NCBI GenBank assembly: GCA_021234155.1
Contig: JAJEKV010000057.1
Coordinates: 7,835,389-7,899,388, forward strand
From: Isoetes taiwanensis
Taxonomy: Eukaryota; Streptophyta; Lycopodiopsida; Isoetales; Isoetaceae
Length of the DNA stretch: 64,000 bases
Direction of reading: 5' to 3'
Shown here: piece by piece, positions 10,414 to 20,225 of the stretch
How positions within the stretch are numbered: the first letter of the stretch is position 1
How the letters are laid out: every line of letters starts with the position of its first letter
Position numbers and translations under genes: made by a program
The notes under the pieces: generated by a model
The model's database searches: none
Told to the model about the DNA's origin: nothing
Seen by the model: the letters and a program-made list of their open reading frames with translations, nothing else

Positions 10414-12483
10414 TCAGGATTCTGAGCCATTCATGAAGACTTCTCTCACAATATATGGGCCTATCCATCGCATCCCGAGCTTTCGGGCGCTTCGGTGTTT
10501 ACTATCATACATTAAAACTGTGTCGCCAATAGTAAACTCCTTCTTTTTCACATGTCTATCGTACCATGCCTTTCTTTGTTGCTGCAACACCTCCCGTGCT
10601 TTGAATGCATGTAGGCGAGTCTCATCTAACTTTTCAAGCTCCTGTAAGCGTGATTTAATGCTGCCATCCCAATCCAACTTGTTTTGAACAGCTACCCTCA
10701 ATGAGGGAATCTCTAATTCAATTGGAACTACTGCTTCCTGACCATAAACAAGTTGAAACGGAGTAGCTCTAGTTGTCACCTTGTAGGCAATCCGGTACGC
10801 CCATAACGCATCAAGAAGACGCTTATCCCAATCACTCCTACTTGCATTGCAAATCTTTGCGATAATATTACATAAGGTTCTGTTCGTCCTCTCCACCTGC
10901 CCATTTGCCCGTGGATGATATGGCGTGGTCTTCCGATGCTTCACATTATATAACTCTGTTAAGGCTGCTATGACTTGATTAAGAAAGTGTTTACCTCTGT
11001 CGCTCACCAATTCAATAGGACAACCGAATCGAATGATAATATTTTCATATAAGAATGATGCAACAGCAGCAGCATTATCCTCTCTAAGAGCTTTCGCTTC
11101 CACCCACTTTGTAACATAGTCAGTACTAACAAGAATGTACCTGTTTCGGGTCTGCTTAGCAGGTGGGTTAATAGGTCCCATAAAATCGATGCCCCACTTT
11201 TCAAATGGCAACACAGGAACAATAGGATGCAAGAACATCGTATCCCTTCTTGTGGGTCTTCCAAGACGTTGGCAAGGATCACATTTTTTGACATAATCAG
11301 CAACATCCTTATGCATGGAATGCCACCAATAACCTGCTTGTAAAATCTTCTGCACTGTTGTATTTGCTGCAAAGTGGCCGCCTTCGGGCGCGTCATGACA
11401 TGCAATTATAATTTTTTCCACCTCATGTGGTAAGACACACCGCCTAAGAATATCATCTCGACCAATGCGATAAAGGGTTCCTGCAATTAAAGTGTAGGGA
11501 CGGGATTGAATAATCAATCTTCTTCGTTCCGCATAAGTCAAATGCTCAGGCAATTTTCCTGTTGATAAATATTCAGCGATATTAAAGAGCCACTCCGGGA
11601 CTGATTCCACATGAAAAAGGTTTGCATCCGGTAGATCATCTTCAACACCAGAACCTTCTTGAGATGCTCTTACCCGAGACAAGTGGTCTGCTGTAACATG
11701 CGACTTTCCTGGCTTAATAACAATTTTAAACTGAAATTCCTGCAACAAAAGGAGCCAACGAGTTATCCTTCCCGTACGACATGGTTTAAGGATCAAGTAC
11801 TTGGCGCTTGGTGGTCCACATAAAATACAAATTCCTTGCCCAAGAGATAATGCCGAACTTCGAATTGAATAGATCATACCCGGGCCTTCCGCTCCGTAGT
11901 GCAATAATTTCTTCTTCGGCACTAGAGTTGTTGCCCTCTTGGCATAATATATGGGATGATCCCATCCGTTATCATCTGGTTGTGCTAGAATACTTCCAAT
12001 GGCATAATTTGATGCATCAATATGCACATGAAAAACTTTATCCCAGCATGGCATTTTCAAAATAGGAGCAGAAACTAGTGCTTGTTTTAAAGCCTCAAAT
12101 GCATCTTGACATTCACTACTCCATGTGAATTCAGCCCCTTTCTTCAATAAATTGGTCAATGGCAAAGCCTTATCAGCATAATGGCGAATGAACCTTCTAT
12201 GGTAACCTACGTGACCGAGAAAAGCCTGCAATTCTTTGATCGTCATGGGAGGCCTTAAATCTGATATGATCTTGACTTTTCCAGGGTCTACTGCCAGCCC
12301 ATCTTGAGAGACAATTCTGCCTAGAAGAATACCATGTGTGACAGCAAAAGAACATTTAAATGGGTTGAGAGAGATACCATATTCCCTGCATCGAAGGAAA
12401 CAAGCTCTTAATTTCTTCAAGTGGTCATTGTAAGAGCTAAAAACACTGAAGTCATCCAAAAAAATCTCGATGAAATCTCGCAA
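10414..12483 (-). CDS. Pol distal part: RT C-terminus, RNase H, integrase (frameshifted from gag-RT)
   Basis: A 689-codon frame. The start codon given is only the first Met after a frame change; this is really the continuation of the upstream gag-pol. Residues 8-12 are FLDDF, the RT catalytic D-D pair in a YXDD-type box. RT thumb and connection follow, then RNase H (HIDAS near residue 154). The integrase HHCC zinc domain spans about residues 358-402, ending C-X2-C. The DDE core has D in WGIDFMG (about 430), D in SDRGKHF (about 490) and E in NGQVERTNR (about 530). A GPY/F-like motif (RWIGPYIV) lies near the end. The protein copies RNA into DNA in virus-like particles and inserts the product in the genome. 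Within RNase H (about 11780-11910) the expected motif lies in another frame, implying two compensating indels. At 10414 a stop arises by a further frame slip; the natural end of pol is probably near 10296. No chromodomain. Confidence 0.85.
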   Translation of the reverse strand: MRDFIEIFLDDFSVFSSYNDHLKKLRACFLRCREYGISLNPFKCSFAVTHGILLGRIVSQDGLAVDPGKVKIISDLRPPMTIKELQAFLGHVGYHRRFIRHYADKALPLTNLLKKGAEFTWSSECQDAFEALKQALVSAPILKMPCWDKVFHVHIDASNYAIGSILAQPDDNGWDHPIYYAKRATTLVPKKKLLHYGAEGPGMIYSIRSSALSLGQGICILCGPPSAKYLILKPCRTGRITRWLLLLQEFQFKIVIKPGKSHVTADHLSRVRASQEGSGVEDDLPDANLFHVESVPEWLFNIAEYLSTGKLPEHLTYAERRRLIIQSRPYTLIAGTLYRIGRDDILRRCVLPHEVEKIIIACHDAPEGGHFAANTTVQKILQAGYWWHSMHKDVADYVKKCDPCQRLGRPTRRDTMFLHPIVPVLPFEKWGIDFMGPINPPAKQTRNRYILVSTDYVTKWVEAKALREDNAAAVASFLYENIIIRFGCPIELVSDRGKHFLNQVIAALTELYNVKHRKTTPYHPRANGQVERTNRTLCNIIAKICNASRSDWDKRLLDALWAYRIAYKVTTRATPFQLVYGQEAVVPIELEIPSLRVAVQNKLDWDGSIKSRLQELEKLDETRLHAFKAREVLQQQRKAWYDRHVKKKEFTIGDTVLMYDSKHRSARKLGMRWIGPYIVREVFMNGSES

Positions 12484-15400
12484 ATAATCCTTGAATCTTT
12501 GCTATCATAATCTGTTGAAAGGTTCTTTGGAGCATTGCATAAACCGAAAGGCATGACTTTATATCGAAAACAGCCCCATTCGGTGACAAAGGCAGTTTTG
12601 TCTCTATCTTCTGGTGCGATTTGAACTTGATTATAACCGCTATAGCCATCGAGAAAAGAATAACACTCGTGACCCGCGACCGCATCCAATACAGAGTCCG
12701 TAAACGGCAAAGGGAATCCATCTTTAACAGTGACATGATTAAGTTTGCGAAAATCCACGCATACTCGAATTTTCAGATTCTTTTTAGGAACAACAACTAT
12801 AGGAGATAGCCATTCACTGGTTTCAATTGGTTCAATAAACTCCGCATCTAAAAGATTATCAATTTCCTCCTTTACAGCACGAGAATAACTAGGATTCATT
12901 CTATAAGGACGTTGGCGCACAGGAATAGCGTCTCTTACCAATGGAATACGATGAACACAAAGTTGAGGATTAATGCCAACCATTTCCGTGTAACTCCATG
13001 CAAAGATATCTCGGAACTCTTCAAAAAGAAGTTGATATCGCTCTCGCTCCTCAATATTAAGGTCTGCACCGAGTTTGATAATCCTAGGTTCCGCCTCGGT
13101 TCCTAAATTCAGATCTTGCAATGCTGGAGGCTCGATAAACTTCTTTATAAGGTTGCTGGTTTCTTGTGCAGCAGGGACCTCCCTCAGTTTCAATTCCGCC
13201 ACTTCATAATTAGTGAAATGCTCCGGATACCGCTCCTCGTCTTCCTCTTCAATTGGTTCTACGGAAACCATATTACAACTTATTGTATCATTTAGCCATT
13301 CTTGAAGATCAACACTTGATGTGTCAGCTTGATAAGGTGGAGCTCGCAACTTCATATAATCCTCCCTTTCCACATATATCGCAGCAGCATCAATATCCTC
13401 GTCGGAAGACTCGAGGTCTTCTTCACTTGAATCACTGGAACTTGTATCACTATCGTTATCCTCGTTGTTCTTTGTGGGCATCAATGTATTAGGATGAAAG
13501 TGAACTTGCACTCGAACCACATTGTTGCCATCTCCAATTTGCAGGAGTCCAGTAGACCAATCATGCTTAGCAGATGCTTGCAATAACCAAGGACGTCCAA
13601 GCAAGATCGGATAGGTGAAATTTCCATGGGCCATACGCAAGATTACATAATCAACATAGAATACAATACCAGCAATAAGAGTTTGCACACCTGTAATCAT
13701 CCCCAAGGGCTTCACTCGTCGTTGATCTGCCATTCTTACCATGAAATACACAGGGGCAATTCCAGAAAGCTCCAATTTCTTCATGACATCCTCTGGCATA
13801 ATGTTGACACCGGAACCTCCATCTATAGTGCACTCACGAATCAATTGGCCATTTATCTCCACGTCAATACATGGTGAACTCATATCTGCAATGACAGGCC
13901 AAGCTGAATTCACAACGACCTCCTTGTGACCCTTGAGAGCTGATGTAAGAGCCTTCCTACACGCTGGTGCAACTTGTAATAACTGGCCAAAAGTCAAAGT
14001 GGGATGTTGATTCTCTAAATCCTTCAAAATATCATACGGTGCACTTGATTCCATCTTCAAAACTCTTTTATACTTGCGTTTTTTCTTCCGTGTGGATTCC
14101 TTCAATGTATGAGGGGCAAATTCAGCATCAATAATATTCTTTACATTCACAGGAGCAGGGATGTCTTGCTGGTCAAATATAAAAGCTTGGTCTTCTACAT
14201 CATCTTCAGGTCTGGAAAACAACTGTGGCAATCCTGAACATTGTTCTTGAAAATTACGCTCCGGAATATGGCTGCTAGCAGCAGCAGCCTCTTGTCCTCG
14301 TCTCTTTGATACTTGATGTCTTGTCTCCACCGCATATGCTGGTATGGTTGAATTCCTTGGTATATCCACAAAGATTGCTCCAGAATCCACTACAGGCTCC
14401 TTAAATTTGATATTCTTCTTGACCTCCAATTTGTGCGGACAATTCTCTTGAGAGTGCAACCCTTGTGTTTGGCATATGCCACAAATAGGCTGAAATTCCA
14501 CAGACTTCCTTGGGTTAGAACAATGGGGAGAAATATGGCCCATCTCACCGCATCGATAACATTGTGGAATACGTCCGCCACGCCCTCTCGGCCTCGCCGG
14601 TTGTTGCACTTGGGCTGCTGCAAAAACAGGTATAGAAGCTCCATACATAGGTTGCACTTGATAGGTTGATTGAGTCTGTTGCATAGGCTGCACTCTATTC
14701 TTCAAATAGAAACAATCTTCAGTCTTATGATTCCGTCTGCCACAATTTTGACAAGAGACTATAGCTTGGAGACCAGCTGGAGTTGCACATTCCGATGGGA
14801 GATGGCCATATCCTTTACACTTTACACACCAGATGTTAGTGCGCTCTGTTTTGGGCTGAGGGGAAGCAGCCATACCTCGAACCCAATTCAATTGCAGATC
14901 AGTCATTTGCTTTGTCAATGCCTCAACTAAATCCTCTTTCACCTTGACAAGCTCACTCTTAGATACAGTTTCAGATTCCTTACCGGCAGCTCCACCCAAT
15001 TGCAGCTTACTATAATCCATTACTCCAGGAATCAATGTGTTTGCTGCAGGAAAACCGAACGGCATAGGAGAAAAAGAAGGAGGCTCTATGGGACTTGATG
15101 CCATACCCAATTGTGATGGAAACATTGCCGGCACCCCTCCAAGAACCGATGGCATCACTACTCCAGGTTGGTAATAGCGAGCCATGTTGAGCTTAGCTTG
15201 CTCCCAGCTGGAAGCAATCTTTATGGCATCCTCTAATTTAGAAGGAGTTTGCCCTTTTGTATAAAAACCAATATCAGGTGGAAGTCCGTTTGTGAAATAC
15301 CTCACCTGGTCTTCATCAGATGGTTTGGGATCTTTCTTTGCCACCAATCTTCGAAATCTGATAATATAACTCTGCAAACTCTCGTTAGGCAGCAACTTGA

Positions 15401-15701
15401 TATATGACAATTCATCACTCACTCGTTGAGCATATCCCGCGGGTGCGAAAGCATTCAAAATCTTTGTTTCTAACTCCTTCCAAGTGTGGAAAGGAGTAGT
15501 GGATTTGGCCAAACGGTACCATTCTACTGCGCCATCTTTGAGTGTCGCTGGAAAAAGCCTCATCTTCTCTTGATCATTATCCTCCCGATTGGCTTCACTG
15601 ATTGTTAGAAATGATTGCACATGCGAGTCAGCATCCATACCGCCAAGGGCAGAAAATGTTGGATATGGCATCCGTGTTGCCTTTGTTGTTCTTTGGGGCA
15701 T
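12417..15701 (-). CDS. Gag-protease-RT N-terminal polyprotein
   Basis: A 1094-codon frame. Gag core is in the first ~170 residues (EWYRLAK...W motif, then FRRLV). The nucleocapsid has three CCHC knuckles (C-X2-C-X4-H-X4-C) near residues 290-305, 315-330 and 381-395, plus a fourth with one extra residue before His (about 406-421). Aspartic protease: DGGSG near residue 626, where many relatives have D(T/S)GA. An acidic Ser/Asp/Glu stretch lies near 750-775. RT fingers and palm begin around residue 965 (SPIVVVPKK, VDFRKLN, FLDGYSGYNQ, MPFGLCNAP). Gag packages the RNA, protease would cut the polyprotein, and RT copies the RNA. The frame is lost right after CNAP: the next RT piece is in a second frame (about 12490-12525) and the FLDDF box in a third. 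The last ~40 residues here are out of frame. The start at 15701 is the first Met of the frame. Confidence 0.88.
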   Translation of the reverse strand: MPQRTTKATRMPYPTFSALGGMDADSHVQSFLTISEANREDNDQEKMRLFPATLKDGAVEWYRLAKSTTPFHTWKELETKILNAFAPAGYAQRVSDELSYIKLLPNESLQSYIIRFRRLVAKKDPKPSDEDQVRYFTNGLPPDIGFYTKGQTPSKLEDAIKIASSWEQAKLNMARYYQPGVVMPSVLGGVPAMFPSQLGMASSPIEPPSFSPMPFGFPAANTLIPGVMDYSKLQLGGAAGKESETVSKSELVKVKEDLVEALTKQMTDLQLNWVRGMAASPQPKTERTNIWCVKCKGYGHLPSECATPAGLQAIVSCQNCGRRNHKTEDCFYLKNRVQPMQQTQSTYQVQPMYGASIPVFAAAQVQQPARPRGRGGRIPQCYRCGEMGHISPHCSNPRKSVEFQPICGICQTQGLHSQENCPHKLEVKKNIKFKEPVVDSGAIFVDIPRNSTIPAYAVETRHQVSKRRGQEAAAASSHIPERNFQEQCSGLPQLFSRPEDDVEDQAFIFDQQDIPAPVNVKNIIDAEFAPHTLKESTRKKKRKYKRVLKMESSAPYDILKDLENQHPTLTFGQLLQVAPACRKALTSALKGHKEVVVNSAWPVIADMSSPCIDVEINGQLIRECTIDGGSGVNIMPEDVMKKLELSGIAPVYFMVRMADQRRVKPLGMITGVQTLIAGIVFYVDYVILRMAHGNFTYPILLGRPWLLQASAKHDWSTGLLQIGDGNNVVRVQVHFHPNTLMPTKNNEDNDSDTSSSDSSEEDLESSDEDIDAAAIYVEREDYMKLRAPPYQADTSSVDLQEWLNDTISCNMVSVEPIEEEDEERYPEHFTNYEVAELKLREVPAAQETSNLIKKFIEPPALQDLNLGTEAEPRIIKLGADLNIEERERYQLLFEEFRDIFAWSYTEMVGINPQLCVHRIPLVRDAIPVRQRPYRMNPSYSRAVKEEIDNLLDAEFIEPIETSEWLSPIVVVPKKNLKIRVCVDFRKLNHVTVKDGFPLPFTDSVLDAVAGHECYSFLDGYSGYNQVQIAPEDRDKTAFVTEWGCFRYKVMPFGLCNAPKNLSTDYDSKDSRIICEISSRFFWMTSVFLALTMTT

Positions 15702-15776
15702 GCTTGCATATCACGGAGAAATAGATACTACTAACTTCGAACTTGAAGGGATTTGAATTATAACTTTACAATTTGG

Positions 15777-15962
15777 TTATTTGTGTTGCCTTCTTGATAA
15801 CTCCAAACTAGATTTCAATTTTTTAGGACTCAAACTTCTGATAGATTCTAAAGACTCAGTTCTTGATAATGCTCTCTTCTTAAGGCGTTGCTCACGATCT
15901 TGGTTTAGTTGCTCTTTTTTCTTGTCATTCTCCTCCTTTGACTTCACATTTGGCAGGTACAT
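15777..15962 (-). CDS. Small basic ORF in the retrotransposon leader
   Basis: 61 codons, rich in Lys, Arg and Glu (KEENDKKKEQLNQDREQRLKK), between the PBS and gag. It may be the original N-terminus of gag separated by frame damage, a leader ORF, or chance. No known domain. Confidence 0.3.
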   Translation of the reverse strand: MYLPNVKSKEENDKKKEQLNQDREQRLKKRALSRTESLESIRSLSPKKLKSSLELSRRQHK

Positions 15963-16069
15963 AAAACATGGAATGTTAGGATCAGACTATAGGCTGGCCT
16001 GGCTTTATTCTTCCAGTGCTTGACCTCTTTTGTCCGTCTCTAATTTCTTCCACTCATACGATGACCGTT

Positions 16070-16087
16070 CTCCCGGCAAACGCACCA
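16070..16087 (-). other. Primer binding site, tRNA-Asp-like
   Basis: On the minus strand, six bases inside the 5' LTR, the sequence TGGTGCGTTTGCCGGGAG begins. It matches the complement of the 3' end of plant tRNA-Asp at about 14 of 18 positions, including TTGCCGGG. tRNA-Asp-type sites are common in plant Tat/Athila-side gypsy elements. The primer assignment is tentative because of the mismatches. Confidence 0.6.
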
Positions 16088-16093
16088 AAAATA

Positions 16094-17768
16094 TGTCATG
16101 AGTCCAACAAAATCTAGAAACAACTACCCCCGGGCTCCACGGCGATGCATGAGTGTAAAACAATCAGGGCAATAACCAGCAGCAAGGTAATATACTTCAT
16201 TCACAACAAGAGAATTCATAATGGATATACAACTTGCCACATGCTAAACTCCAAATTGACAATGCTTGTTAAGAGGAATTGCAACTCGTAAACCATCACC
16301 AATGAGCATCATATTTCAGCTTGTCTTTTATAACATTGATAACATTGAATCTTCAAAAATAATAGCAATATAACAAGGCATGATTCAAAGGAAATCAGCA
16401 ATAAGACAATGATAAAGCAACTGGTCCATATGATTCTTCATAATAGTAAGGAACAATGCCCTTCAAATACATCCATTTCATCTCAGAACTTAATGAAATT
16501 CGGAAAAACAACAATTTAAAATACCTACTTGATCAATGCAAATTGTGTTGTCCTCTAAATCAGAAATTTGCTCTTTGTAACACATGTTTCCACTTGTTAT
16601 TGAAGACAAGGACAATTTATAGTGCTCCATACTCTGATTTATGGCTGCTAATGATGACCCACAGGCTGAATTTGCATAGAATGTCTGCCCAATTGGAATT
16701 AGGTCTGATATACATGTAAAATCTGCCATAAGAATGCTTCACATTGCTGTAATTTTTTGCCCATAAGCTGATAGATCCAAATGAACTTACTTCCTTGCTA
16801 CGGTGCTCTCCTTCCATGCCCCGATGTCTTCCTTTCATGTAATCGCAGCCCTTGTTCCAAAAGCGACCTGCCCCGCTCCCATCTCCTTAACTCTTACGTT
16901 AGGTTTTCTCCTCCTTTCATCCACATCAGCTCCTAGTCATCAATTTTCTTCAAATACATTTAATTTCCTTTCATATTCCATGACTTGTATCCCTTAGATA
17001 GGCGGTATCGACCTTTTTGTCTTGCCCGCACTTCTCACCTTGTTTGTATTTGTTTCCCATTATTCATGTCTGTCTGCCTCTTGTAACATCATCCAATCCT
17101 TGGTGTAATGCCTTCCTCATCTTCATCTTCACACCTCATTAGTCTTTGCTTAGAACACTCTTTTGTGATCTTTCAATTCTAATCCCTATTTGCTTGCTTC
17201 ATAAACATGTCATTATCTTCCCAAATCACTGCATCTAATTCCACACCCTTAGTTTGTGAATTGAATACATGATCTTTGTTTTCCTCAACTTTGTGCCATG
17301 GTATCTCGTCACACATTTTGTATCAAACATATCTCACTAATATAACTCGGAAATGCATAGTAATGGTATTATAGCTAGGACTAAAAACCTCGCCCACGTA
17401 GGGGTTTTCGAGGAAAACCTCCACCATAATACCGCCACTAATACATTCCAAGACCTTCAAATGCAACTGCAACTCAATTTTTGTAATCTTACGCTTCTTC
17501 ATACGGCTCCCTTGCATAATTCCATAGCTGCCATTGGCGTCCCTTTGAGTCTTGATCCTATTCAAGTTGCCGCTGCTTCTTATCAGGGTCTTCATACTTC
17601 AAACATAATAGCCGCTACGAAGTTGCCTCTGCTTCTTATCAGGGTCTTCACAAAAAATACCAATTTCCCTAAAAACATATAAATTATCTGTAAATATGTA
17701 AGAAAAACGGTTAGAATCTTCAAAAAAATACAATACTCCATCATTCCAGATACCAAATCCCCACTACA
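16094..17768 (-). repeat. LTR (5' LTR of the minus-strand element)
   Basis: 1675 bp, TGTCATGAGTCC to CCACTACA, the partner of 8569-10252 at an offset of about 7.5 kb. As the upstream LTR on the minus strand it should contain the promoter. I could not fix a TATA box or transcription start with confidence. Confidence 0.95.
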
Positions 17769-17773
17769 CCGGC
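17769..17773. repeat. Target-site duplication, right copy
   Basis: CCGGC directly after the right LTR; identical to 8564-8568. Confidence 0.9.
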
Positions 17774-18024
17774 ACAAACAAATCAGGTTGGAAACATATT
17801 GGATTGCATTTGATTTATTGATCTAGCTTGCTTTAAAACTAAATTGTTTATGAATGCAGTAGCTTAAGAATTAAGCATGAATCTAGTTAACTAGTAATAG
17901 TGCCCAGCGTTGCTGGGCATAATTTGGGAGCCAATGTGGACGGAAACCTATTCAGCCTAGACTTCTTTTCATAAATCATATAATAGAAACCAAGCCCAGT
18001 GTTGCTGAGCTATAAAATGTTTTT

Positions 18025-19935
18025 GTGCATTTAATATCCTTTCCCTTTCCTTTGGTTTTTGCTCTATCCCATGTTTCTTCTTTTTCCTCATTATCCTACA
18101 CAGTTTCCTTTTTCCTTTTTTCTTATTTTTCTCACATTTTATCTTTTTTTCCTTCTCCCCTTTTTCTTTTTTTTAGCCCCCTTCTCCCTCCCCTTCCCTT
18201 TTCCTTCCCCTTCCCTTTCTCCTTCTCTTTTTTCCCTTTCCCTTTCCCTTCCCATTTCCCTTTTTCTGATAGGCTTTTTCTCTTCCCTTTTCACCTTTTT
18301 CCCGCCCTTCCCATTTCCCCTTTTTTTCCCCTTTCTTTTCATTTTCTCTTACCTTTTTTCCATGCCCCTTTTTCTTCTCTTTTCCCCACCTTTTTGTGTG
18401 GCTTCCTTTCCCCACCATCTTTCTCTTTATCTGTGATCTTTTTCCCATCTCTTTTCCCATTTTCCTCTCCCCTATTTTTTCTCTTCCCTTCCCCCCTTCT
18501 GCTTCCTTTTCTTTTTTCCTTTCTCTTCCCTTTTCATCCCTTCCCCACCATTTCGCTTTTCTCTGTGCCCTTTTTCCCTTTCCTTTTTCTCATTCCTTTT
18601 CATTTTTGCTTTCCCTTTCCCCTTTCATATGCCTCTTTCCATTCGCATTTCTTCATCTATTTTATGTGCCCTTTTTCTTTTTTTTTTCCATCATCTTCTG
18701 CCTTTTTCCTCTTCCATTTTCCCTTTCCCATGCTCTTTTTCCCTTTCCTCACCCTTTTCCTCTTCCCTTTTTTCTCATGCCCTTTTCCCCTTCTTTTTTT
18801 TCTATTCCTTGCTCTCCATCATTTCCTATTCCCCTTTTCCTCTTTTTCCCACCCTTTCCCTCTTTCCCTTTTCTCGGTGCCTTTTTATCTTCCCTTTCCC
18901 CCTCTTTTTTTCTTTTCCCCTTCCCTGTCTCTTTTCTAATGCCATTTTCCCCTTTTCTTCTCCTCTTTCCTCACCTTTTCTCTCTAACCTTTTCTCTTCC
19001 TTTTTTCGATGCCCTATTTTTGCTTCTCTTTCCTCTTTTTTCACCCTTTCCCTCTTCTCCTTTTTTGCATGCCCTTTCCCCCTTCCCTTTTGCCCTTTTC
19101 CTCGTGCCCTTTTTCTAGGTACCCTTTTCCCATTTCCATCTCCCTTTTTTCCTTTTTTTCTTTTCCTTTCCCTTTCCCTCATCCCATGTGCTTTATTCAT
19201 TCCCTTCTTCCCACCCTTTTCATGTTCATCTTTTCCCCCTCCTTTTTCCCACCCTTTCCCTCTTTCCCTTTTCACGATGCCTTTTTATCTTCCTTTTTCC
19301 CCTCTCTTTTCCTTTTCCCCTTTTGCTTTCCCTTTTTCCATGTCATTTTCCCCTTCCATACTCTTCTTTCCTCACCTTTTCTCTCTAACCTTTTCCCTTT
19401 CTCTTTTTATGCTCTCTTTTTGCTTCTCTTTTCCTCTTTCTTCACCTTTTCCCTCTTCTTTTTTTCGCATGCCCTTTCCCCCTTCCTTTTTGCCCTTTTC
19501 CTCGTGCCCTTTTTCTAGGTTCCATTTTCCCTTTTCCATCTCCCTTATTCTTTTTTCTTTTCCCGTGCCCTTTTCCCATGCACTTTGTTTGTCCCCTTCT
19601 TCCCACCTTTTTCCCTTACCTTTTTTCTCCTTTTCACGCCCTTCCCTTCTTCCCCTTTTTCCATTGCCCCTTTTCCCTTCCCTTTCTCCCTCTCTATTTC
19701 TATTCTTTTTTTNNNNNNNNNNNNNNNNNNNNNNNNNNNNNNNNNNNNNNNNNNNNNNNNNNNNNNNNNNNNNNNNNNNNNNNNNNNNNNNNNNNNNNNN
19801 NNNNNNNNNNNNTCATTTGTCCCATGCCATTTCCTTCCTTTTCCTTTTCTTTGTCCTTTTCCTCTTTCCCTTTTTGAAGCCCTTTTCCTTCCTTTTACAC
19901 GTGCTTTCCTCCCTTTCCTTTCCTTTTTCAAGAGA
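18025..19935. repeat. Polypyrimidine tract, degenerate CCCTTTT minisatellite
   Basis: About 1.9 kb in which the plus strand is almost entirely C and T, built from CCTTTTCCC-like words punctuated every 40-60 bases by phrases such as CATGCCCTTTTCCC or GTGCCCTTTTTC. Larger duplications are visible: GCCCTTTCCCCCTTCC through CTCGTGCCCTTTTTCTAGGT occurs near 19071-19120 and 19470-19520. Long open frames here (Ser/Phe/Pro/Leu-rich) are composition artefacts. Confidence 0.9.
19713..19812. other. Assembly gap (100 N)
   Basis: Exactly 100 N inside the polypyrimidine tract. The round length suggests a placeholder, so the true size is unknown. Confidence 0.98.
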
Positions 19936-20068
19936 TCAAATCATGACTAATCACACGAGTAGTGAGGAGTCGTGCGATAAATCTTGGCCTTGGGACTCAA
20001 TGGGATAATCTCGACCATTTAAATTAGCACTTGATCCATTCAATGCAGTATAACATTATAATATAAGA

Positions 20069-20225
20069 TATGGCAGATACATTATGTAGGATTGCATCTG
20101 ATACTTTCATATCTTTATGTTGCAAATTACTAATATAAGTATGTCGTAAACAAACTGGGTATGGCTTAGATCATGATTACATCCATAAGTAGTGATTTGT
20201 TACTGACTTCCTGTGATTATTACAT
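20069..20225. other. Spacer between opposed pyrimidine and purine tracts
   Basis: Ordinary AT-rich DNA. Its right edge (GATTATTACATCGCTTTGTG then ATCTCTTAAGAG) resembles, in inverse complement, the AAGAGATCAAATCATGACTAATCAC that ends the left tract near 19930-19955, so the two tracts are related inverted copies. Confidence 0.5.

Larger units (their letters stand above)
8569..17768 (-). mobile_element. Complete Ty3/gypsy LTR retrotransposon
   Basis: A 9.2-kb element with all structural landmarks: two direct LTRs starting TGTCATGAG and ending CCACTACA, perfect 5-bp target duplication CCGGC (8564-8568 and 17769-17773), PBS beside the right-hand LTR, PPT beside the left-hand LTR, and gag-protease-RT-RNase H-integrase between them on the minus strand. 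Domain order with integrase last defines Ty3/gypsy. There is no chromodomain after the integrase, so it is not a chromovirus. The RT text is nearer the Tat/Athila side, but I do not place it in a named lineage. By eye the LTRs differ at about 15 places over about 1.68 kb, mostly 1-3 base indels, so insertion was recent. Coding is broken by several frame changes, so this copy is not autonomous as sequenced. Confidence 0.95.
17891..20068 (-). mobile_element. Non-autonomous Helitron with polypyrimidine cargo (minus strand)
   Basis: On the minus strand the 5' end is A|TCTTATATTATAATGTTATA at 20068. The 3' end is TGCCCAGC-AAC-GCTGGGCA, CTATTA, CTAG|T, finishing at 17891. The hairpin is identical in its core to that of the plus-strand Helitron ending at 7480. 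A second, imperfect version of the hairpin (GCTCAGC-AAC-ACTGGGC) lies about 110 bases further inside, near 17997-18013. Nearly all the interior is a degenerate CCCTTTTCCC-type tract with an assembly gap. No transposase or helicase coding. Confidence 0.75.

Noticed and set aside
10433-14930. Plus-strand ORFs antisense to gag-pol
   Set aside because: Shadows of the minus-strand coding sequence with no motif of their own.
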